Below, piece after piece: positions 58,976 through 64,000 of a DNA stretch of 64,000 nucleotides (positions are counted from its first letter, which is position 1; each line of letters begins with the position of its first letter). The stretch covers positions 10,124,103 through 10,188,102 of the forward strand of contig NC_064224.1 of assembly GCF_023101765.2 (NCBI RefSeq). Direction: 5' to 3'. Both the position numbers and the translations under genes were made by a program. The stretch is from Spodoptera frugiperda. Taxonomy: Eukaryota > Arthropoda > Insecta > Lepidoptera > Noctuidae. The notes beneath the pieces were generated by a model. That model searched no databases and was not told where the DNA came from. It saw only the letters and a program-made list of their open reading frames with translations.

Positions 58976-59150
58976 GGTTTTGAGATAATATTCCAATACT
59001 TAAAGGCAAAGTTTAATTTCAAAATTATACAGATACGGCATTGCCGCGTTACGGTGAGTCGTAGGCTCGTAGGTCTCGCTTGTAGTAACTTTAGTCTTTA
59101 TTTCATAAATTTATTAGTACTACTAATAATGGCATTGGTGTAAGACTTAC

Positions 59151-59233
59151 CTTTAACAGCACTGAGTTTGTTGCCAACCATCTGCTTCGCCACGAACGCC
59201 GCCATCTTGCCGGTTACTGCTTTACGCCTTCAA
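59151..59233 (-). CDS. cpx: Complexin, first coding exon (partial gene)
   Basis: Minus strand. Acceptor TTGTTACAG precedes 28 nt of 5' UTR, then ATG at 59,205 and 18 codons plus one base, MAAFVAKQMVGNKLSAVK, ending at donor GTAAGT. This matches the conserved N-terminus of insect complexin with two conservative changes. Complexin is a small cytosolic protein whose central helix binds the assembled SNARE complex at synapses, clamping spontaneous fusion and aiding calcium-triggered release; the N-terminal segment seen here belongs to the part that supports release. The SNARE-binding helix and C-terminal exons were not found at lower coordinates, so they lie beyond position 1. At least one untranslated exon must lie to the right. 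The three plus-strand genes sit antisense within the intron. The identity is firm from an 18-residue match, but most of the gene is unseen. Confidence 0.88.
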
Positions 59234-59258
59234 CTGTAACAACACAAACATGTTAATT

Positions 59259-59375
59259 AGATACCGGGGCTCTAGATCGAAAAGCACGGGGTCATTTAGT
59301 CAGTATGAGTGTGACACTTTCTCTCGCCTCGCCCAATGCGGGAGAAATCATTCGATGATTTTCCCCTCTCAAAAA
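59259..59375 (+). mobile_element. SINE family B beside the complexin splice acceptor
   Basis: 'ataccggggctctagatcga', 'gtcagtatgagtgtgacact' and 'attttcccctctcaaaaag' match family B. Its head begins about 25 bp from the exon boundary at 59,233, leaving only 'ctaattaacatgtttgtgtt' (minus sense) as native branch-site and pyrimidine-tract sequence. Confidence 0.8.
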
Positions 59376-59607
59376 GTACTTGGTACACAATAATTATCAT
59401 TGAAGAAATTTGGCCAAGGTTTTTATTAACAATGTGAATATGAGGTGTATTGTGTTTGTACACGTTTTTACAGTAATCATTAGTTATTAAATTGGATACC
59501 TTAGAGTTTATTGTTTGTTCTTCTATAATATATAATGATATAAATAAATTATACTAATGTACTAAATTTAGAAGACTGTTGATGATGTGAAAGAGTTGTG
59601 TAAGATT
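59376..59607. other. Gene-free
   Basis: Nothing recognised. Confidence 0.35.
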
Positions 59608-59671
59608 CGTAGCAATAGGCATTCTATTGTCTCTGCCTATTGCACCATGGGAGACAGGCGTGAGGTTATCA
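59608..59671 (+). repeat. Dispersed repeat E
   Basis: 'gtagcaataggcattctatt', 'gtctctgcctattgca' and 'gggagacaggcgtgaggtta' match 21,866. Confidence 0.65.
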
Positions 59672-61109
59672 TACACGTAAGTACTTTGGTAAGAGCAAAT
59701 ACTAGAGGCATGACCACTGACACTTTATATTCTGGTTGACGTGCAAAAAGTGCGGTCTTAATATAATTGAAATAAATTAGTTTCATTTTGACTACAACAA
59801 AATAAAAGAGACTGGTAATAAAACCTTCTTCCTGTAGCTTAGTAGCAAGTACGAAATAATCCACTATGATTTAAAGAGATTGTAAAGAAATGAATTAAAA
59901 ATGTTAATTAACGTGCCGAAGCTCATAATACTTCATTATCGCGTAAAAAGAAGCGGTTTATCGGATATTGGTTTGATTAAACAGCAATCAATCGAGCGCT
60001 GGATTACGCTGTAAGCGCTGAAAGCGATTTATTGTTGGGTCACAATTAAAGATATCTAGGTCCCAATGTACTTTTTGTTTTATTTAAATTCCAGCGGCTG
60101 AGGGATTGGGGACAGATGCTCATTCATTCATCGGGAATTTTAAGCTGGTGCTTTACCTACAGGCTAGGTATATTTGAACTGAAAATGTAGACAAATTAAT
60201 ACCTACGTTGAGTGAAACAAATTCTGGATTGGTTTATTTTTAATTTTGACCTTTGGATTTTTTTTAAAGTTTTTTTTATATTACGTTATGTGCAAACCTC
60301 ATCTTTTTAAGTCGGTTTAAAATACCGTAAACCTCCTAAAAATACTAAGCACCAAGCTGAAAACCACATCAAGGTCAGTTCCGCCATAAGCGATATAACC
60401 GTCTATTAACCGATAGAAGTACCATAAATTGCTATGAAACATTGACTACTTAGGAACTATACCTTCTATAGTTTAAGACTATCTATACAAACTAGTTTTT
60501 CTTCACAATCACATCAGTATCTAAAGACTCCCAGCTGGTGGAATATCACTGAATTCCCATCTTGTTCTTTATCCTCCAACTACATATATACCGGCAGGTC
60601 ATAAGGTTCAGATCTAGATTTCGTGGAGTAGAACGATTCAGTAGTAAATCACTTTTATAGCGGAACTTTATGATCTAACATCGCCGCGGCATCGCAACCA
60701 CTGGCCAGCAGATCAACCTACACCTTCTTGTTCAATTTCTTTATACGATTTCCAACTTTAAGCTCAAGTTATAAAGTTGAAAATGTAATGTAAAGAAATG
60801 GGGTAACTTGACCTACTGTCCACCAGAGGGCAGGCTCATTACGGACGGAGAGTTTTCTCTAATTGCTACAAACTAATAAATGGTAGGATTTTTACTTTTA
60901 TCCAAGAATTTGTTTGAGAACTCATTAATTAAGCACTTGATAAGATCTTTTAAAACTTTTTTTTTATAAAAATATGCCTCGGTGGTTGAACGGTGGTAGT
61001 TTGTGTCTAAGTGAGATTGTTAAAAAAGGAGTAACCAGGTAGGCAGTACCTATAGGTACAGAATTATTCAGTAAAATCTATACTATATACTATATAATAT
61101 AATATACTA
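59672..61109. other. Gene-free, upstream of the complexin exon
   Basis: This should be intron or upstream DNA of complexin. A patch at 59,930-60,060 is rich in TAAT/ATTA cores typical of homeodomain sites, but no 5' UTR exon or promoter could be placed. Confidence 0.35.
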
Positions 61110-61309
61110 TAATATTATAAAGCTGAAGAGTTTGTTTGTATGTTTGTTTGTTTGTTTGAACGCGCTAATCTCCACAACTACTGGTCCGATTTGAATAATT
61201 ATTTTTGTGTTGAATAGTGCATTTATCGAGGAAGGCTATATAGGCCATAAAACATCACTGACCAATAGGAGCCAAGCAGAGCGGGTGAAACCGCGCGGAA
61301 GTAGCTAGT
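61110..61309 (+). mobile_element. Non-autonomous element ending in CTAGT
   Basis: It starts 'ttataaagctgaagagtttg' with (TTTG)n and continues 'aacgcgctaatctccacaac'. It ends 'ccgcgcggaagtagctagta'. Best copy of the family also seen at 6,764; Helitron-like by its end. Confidence 0.7.
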
Positions 61310-61317
61310 ATACTATA

Positions 61318-61395
61318 AGGCCGGCAACGCACTTGTAACGCCTCTGGTGTTTCGGGTCCACGGGCGGCGGCGATTGCTTACCATCAGGTGAATCT
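61318..61395 (+). repeat. Dispersed repeat D, best copy
   Basis: 'ggccggcaacgcacttgtaa', 'cgcctctggtgtttcgggtc' and 'gattgcttaccatcaggtga'. Diverged copies lie at 5,961, 35,070, 40,300 and 43,505. Confidence 0.75.
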
Positions 61396-62417
61396 TCAGG
61401 GACTATCAATTAAGTAGTACATTACACACGTACGTAATTTGTATTATAAGAATTATAATTATAAAAGGCGTGATATTGCGATAAAAGTATTGAATTTGAC
61501 TAGTAGGAAACTAGCCTATTGTAGACGTAATCCCAAAGTCCTAAGTAAATGTTCATAATTCCCAAATTGGAAGTGAAGTAAGTTCGCTCGAGTTGGGACC
61601 CAGTACCCCCCAGTACCCCACGTTCGACCTCATTAGTGTTTTAGGCCGCGCAGTCGAGTGCCTATCGCCGTTACACTTTGGAAAAGGTTTCCCGAAACGT
61701 AATCCGGAATTAACACAGATTTATTTTTAGTTCTTAAAAATGGTATTTTTTTCAGGAGTCTGTAATTAGATATTTTCGTTAGACTGACTCGATGTCATCA
61801 TAATTATTTTAAAGCAATCAATGTTAGTTGATGACGGCTATCTGTTGAATAATTGACGGATTATATAAATAATGTTCTATATTCTACAGTAAACTGAGAG
61901 TAAGATTCTGAAAAATATTGTTATTTTATAATAATATGTTTGTTTCTGTTTTGTTTGTTTCGTATTTAACTATTCTCTTGTAAAAAGTTGTCTTAATTTA
62001 CATATTTAGATTAGTTACTATGAAAGTTTAGAGCTACAATTTTTCTTTAAAAAACTTACTTAAAGTAAAAACAAAATTAAATAAAAAGCAACAAAGCAAA
62101 CAGAATCAAGAATAACGTTTTTATAAAAACTAAAGAAGTTGTGTTTCAGTGGAGGAAACAAAAGTTCAAGTCATTAGTGTGGTTGTCAAGTGCAGTGCGA
62201 CTTGTCGCTGCGACTTGCGACCGATTTAATTAAACCTGCGATTTAATTGGAGATGTCCCCGCCTCTGGGGCCTGGACCGGCTTCATTATGAAATACTAAG
62301 TCGGTACTGTGAGGTAACTGCAGTTCTCTGTTAAGTCGAGTTATTCAATTATTCTTGAGTTCTAGAAATTGTGTCATGATTTTTATCGTCCTTATAATTA
62401 TTCGTGTATCTATTATC
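61396..62417. other. Gene-free
   Basis: A denser GC patch lies at 62,190-62,290. No gene was supported. Confidence 0.35.
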
Positions 62418-62495
62418 CGCTGCCTCGTTGATCCAGTGACTGCTAGCACGACTGCTGAGTAAGAGGTTTGCGTTTGACTTCCGAGTCATCCGAAA
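62418..62495 (+). repeat. SINE family A, degraded head
   Basis: 'cgctgcctcgttgatccagt', 'gcacgactgctgagtaagag' and 'tttgacttccgagtc' align to the tRNA-like head with many changes. Confidence 0.6.
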
Positions 62496-63099
62496 ATATA
62501 ATAATAGCTCACGTTTACTTAATTTTTGTAAGTGTGAATTGGTCAATTCATTTCATTAGTCAGTTATGTTAATATCTTAAAATTTAATATTGTATAACAA
62601 ACATCTCTTATTTAAACACAAGGTCTTGTAAGTTAGTTAAGCACATTTACAGTAACTTGAGCCACTCTAAAAGCACCTACTTGTCTACCTTAATAAGTAG
62701 GTACCTGCCTCCGTGCGCCACTGTACCTTGATTAATATTATTTCCGAAGGTAACCCCGTCGCAAGGGACGCTTACTTAACCTACCCGTTATTTCACTAAT
62801 CCGGATTTACCCGGCAAACCCAGCTATTCTTTTAAATTAATTACTCCTTTAAGAAGATTAAAAATTAATCCTCGACTTTTTCAAAAATAAAAAATGGATA
62901 TATCTTTCTTTTATTTAAAATAATACAATGAACTAATCTTTAAATGATCGCCCATAAAATACCAGGACAGGTAACATTAAGAAAGTTTATGACACCGCCA
63001 TCTGGTGTAGACAATATAAACTAAGACGCAAGACAGGGGTGTACGTAGTTGTTCCTGATTTCCGCATTGGCGCTGTCGTCGACTTAAGACGCTACACTT
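62496..63099. other. Gene-free
   Basis: 'gacaccgccatctggtgtag' at 62,991 and GC-richer text to 63,115 may belong to a promoter. No exon was supported. Confidence 0.35.
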
Positions 63100-63113
63100 G
63101 TCGCTATGGCAAC
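63100..63113. promoter_or_regulatory. X-box-like site
   Basis: GTCGCTATGGCAAC fits the loose RFX consensus RYYNYY-N2-RRNRAC but is not a perfect palindrome. It sits in a GC-richer block. No gene start is linked. Confidence 0.25.
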
Positions 63114-63958
63114 CGACGTTTATGTACGAAATATGGAGGATCTTTGATATTCTGACATTGTAGGATTTTTGGGTTGGTTTGTTCTGTATGGTGGGTGCGT
63201 TTACAAACACATACGAATTCTAAGCACAATAAATTGGTGACCTGACAACAACGTAATTAGAAAAAGGTCTGTTGTATGTCGTCGTACCTAAATACTAATT
63301 CAATTACCTATTTATGTTTTCAGCACATGACGGCGGAACACGCACGCTGCATACATAACACGACGACGACACACAGAGAAAATCCTATATAAATATGTGA
63401 AAGTAGTCATATAAATAGGCTGAAAGACATTTCCTGTGACTTGTGATATAAAGTATGAATGAAGTTTTTGTGCGAGTCGAGTGTACGGGCAGAGGAAAGT
63501 CCTTTCTGCTATTCTTCAGTTCTTGGAAGCAACATTAATATCATATGTTCCGTTTTGTTTTATTTGTTGCTAGATTAACACAAAGACTAGGGATTCATAT
63601 TGTTTGAGCTATTTTTAGTGCCTGTCTTGTTTGGCAAGATCTTTGGAATCTTACTTAATCAAAGTTAGGCCATACTGGCTCTATTTGGATAAAACTTACA
63701 AAAAGATACCCAGTGTCATAGTTCTTGTGCGTTTATTAACACAATAATAACTGCCAAAAAAGAAAAAAAAATGTTGTGCAGCCTGTGCGGACATTTAATA
63801 CTACCTAGGTAATTACTTCAGGAGTGGAATAAACGAACAAGTCAAAGAGGAAAGATTCTATAAAGATCTAGTAGAAAAAGAAGTCTTGTAGAAAAAGTGG
63901 CACAAACTCATTTCTTTTTAGACTTTTAGCGTCAAAAGTAGTGGATTTGCTGGCACAG
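63114..63958. other. Gene-free end of window
   Basis: AT-rich; nothing recognised. Confidence 0.35.
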
Positions 63959-63966
63959 TGACGTCA
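63959..63966. promoter_or_regulatory. CRE palindrome TGACGTCA
   Basis: An exact TGACGTCA followed by GC-richer 'cggctgcgagccc' close to the window end. It could belong to the upstream region of complexin or to another gene outside the window. Confidence 0.3.
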
Positions 63967-64000
63967 CGGCTGCGAGCCCTAAGGAATCACTTAAAACGTA

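Overview
This is a 64 kb stretch of AT-rich eukaryotic nuclear DNA, almost certainly from a moth or butterfly (Lepidoptera). The support is dense tRNA-derived SINEs with A-box/B-box heads and TATG or poly-A tails, short non-autonomous elements ending in CTAGT, GT-AG introns, an insect TATA/initiator promoter, and a coding exon that reads as insect complexin. A noctuid-like moth is plausible but the sequence does not prove it. No bacterial, CRISPR, rRNA or functional tRNA signal was seen.

Layout. From 1 to about 43,100 no conserved gene could be supported. This part holds at least three SINE families (called A, B and C here), a TIR element with a SINE nested in it, Helitron-like fragments, five arrays of CTACG/CGTAG words, tandem duplications, hairpins, a few GC-rich promoter-like islands, an RFX X-box with a DRE motif (about 33.4-33.5 kb), and a 248-bp element present twice in inverted orientation (37.8 and 41.5 kb). 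A 52-codon ORF at 10,690 behind a TATA-like box and a 324-nt minus-strand exon-like segment at 17.3-17.6 kb are weak candidates only.

Four protein-coding genes are supported between 43 and 59.3 kb. (1) Plus strand, 43,431-46,514: two exons, a 565-aa acidic repeat protein of unknown function behind a TATA/initiator promoter. (2) Plus strand, 51,697-53,147: two exons, 267 aa, strongly GC-biased third positions, family not recognised, with a SINE in its intron. (3) Plus strand, 54,137-55,908: two exons, 137 aa, small basic SP-rich protein, probably nuclear. (4) Minus strand, 59,151-59,233: the first coding exon of complexin, the SNARE-binding regulator of synaptic vesicle fusion. No further complexin exon was found to its left, so its first coding intron appears to run more than 59 kb to the window edge and to contain the three plus-strand genes on the opposite strand.

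From 59.3 kb to the end lie repeats, a second X-box-like site and a perfect CRE palindrome. There is no operon-like organisation. The three plus-strand genes are unrelated in sequence; their common context is that they sit antisense inside, or next to, the complexin transcription unit.
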